Part shown: positions 63,508 to 64,000 of the stretch, piece after piece
Position numbering within the stretch: position 1 is the first letter of the stretch
Layout: each line of letters starts with the position of its first letter
Source: Rhizobium lentis
Lineage (GTDB): Bacteria; Pseudomonadota; Alphaproteobacteria; Rhizobiales; Rhizobiaceae
Direction: 5' to 3'
DNA length: 64,000 bases
NCBI RefSeq assembly: GCF_017352135.1
Contig: NZ_CP071454.1
Location: 682,001-746,000 of the forward strand
Made by a program: the position numbers and the translations under genes
Notes under the pieces: generated by a model
Databases searched by the model: none
Told to the model about the DNA's origin: nothing
What the model saw: the letters and a program-made list of their open reading frames with translations, nothing else

Positions 63508-64000
63508 ATGACTGCTACTGCGTCCCCTTTGGTCACTGTCGTCATCCCGGCTTACAATGCCGAGAAGACGCTTGTCGAAACATTGAGAAGCGTTTCTGAC
63601 CAGTCCTACGACAAGCTTGAAATCCTGGTGGTCGACGACGGATCGCGGGATCGCACCTTCGATCTTGCGCGCGACTATGGCCTGAGCGACGCCCGTGTCC
63701 GTGTTCTCACCCAGCACAATGGCGGCGTTGCGCGGGCGCGCAACCACGGCGTCAGGGAGGCGCGCGGCCTCTACATAGCTCCTGTCGATGCCGATGATGT
63801 GTGGCACCCCAGCAAGATCGAGCGCCAGCTCGAGGCGGTGCTGAAATTCCCCGGCGGAAACGGAGTTGCCTATAACTGGTACGCAGCGATCGACGAAAAC
63901 GGCATCATTTTCGGCCATTCACGCCCGGTCATGCATCAGGGAAACATCTTCGAACCGCTGCTGAGGGAAAACTTCATCGGCAATGGCAGCACGCCGCTGA
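63508..64000 (+). CDS. Family 2 glycosyltransferase, N-terminal part, cut by window edge
   Basis: From the ATG at 63508 the frame stays open to the right edge, giving 164 residues. It is a clear GT2 domain: VTVVIPAYNAEKTLVETLRSV, ILVVDDGSRDRTFDLA, NGGVARARNHGVREARG and APVDADDVWHPSKIE with the metal-binding Asp pair. It starts 7 bases after the three-domain gene and belongs to the same operon. The acceptor is unknown. Confidence 0.85.
   Translation, partial: MTATASPLVTVVIPAYNAEKTLVETLRSVSDQSYDKLEILVVDDGSRDRTFDLARDYGLSDARVRVLTQHNGGVARARNHGVREARGLYIAPVDADDVWHPSKIERQLEAVLKFPGGNGVAYNWYAAIDENGIIFGHSRPVMHQGNIFEPLLRENFIGNGSTPL

Overview
The window looks like a replicon of a Rhizobium species (R. 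leguminosarum / R. etli type). The reasons are the GC-rich coding, the ChvE-GguAB(C)-GbpR sugar locus typical of Rhizobium and Agrobacterium, several CUT2-type sugar ABC transporters, DUF982 and BON-domain small proteins, and mosaic palindromic intergenic repeats of the rhizobial kind. Names rest on reading the translated sequence; no database search was run.

Layout. (1) 1-8351: an arabinose/galactose locus on the minus strand (chvE, gguA, gguB, gguC, a 2-oxoglutarate-semialdehyde dehydrogenase, and the start of an L-arabonate dehydratase), with the regulator gbpR divergent from chvE. Uptake and a non-phosphorylating route to 2-oxoglutarate lie together. (2) 8465-15885: two small proteins, an inositol-2-dehydrogenase-like gene, then a xylose locus: a ROK repressor divergent from xylF-xylH-xylG, with a perfect 19-bp palindrome between them. 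(3) 16026-17405: tRNA-Arg(CCG) followed closely by an IS481-family element. (4) 17700-29560: accessory region with transporters and regulators and clear decay: a frameshifted and truncated MFS gene, a frameshifted LysR gene, an IS481 remnant, and a second leucyl-tRNA synthetase gene interrupted by one amber codon. That leuS has an intact-looking leucine attenuator: a 19-residue leader peptide with three consecutive Leu codons, an antiterminator and a terminator. (5) 29832-39031: a detoxification-like cluster (MFS, DoxX, two Tat-exported hydrolases, XapX, isochorismatase-like hydrolase, ring-cleaving dioxygenase, LysR, ChaC). Four of its promoters share an AATTGCA-N15/16-AATTGCA motif, suggesting one regulon under the LysR gene at 36371. 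(6) 39501-51558: envelope acyltransferase, adenylate cyclase, FAD/Rieske oxidoreductase, DUF882 peptidase, a Crp/Fnr regulator and small proteins. (7) 51588-55628: another CUT2 sugar transporter split over two divergent units with a sugar epimerase/dehydrogenase. (8) 55680-57829: ampR-ampC-like pair. (9) 58202-64000: polysaccharide genes: UDP-glucuronate-decarboxylase-like epimerase, a family-2 glycosyltransferase, a 1000-residue protein joining a glycosyltransferase, a NodS-like methyltransferase and a NodB-like deacetylase, and another glycosyltransferase running off the right edge.

The strongest items for follow-up are the attenuator-controlled second leuS with its amber codon, the four-promoter LysR motif, and the three-domain polysaccharide enzyme.
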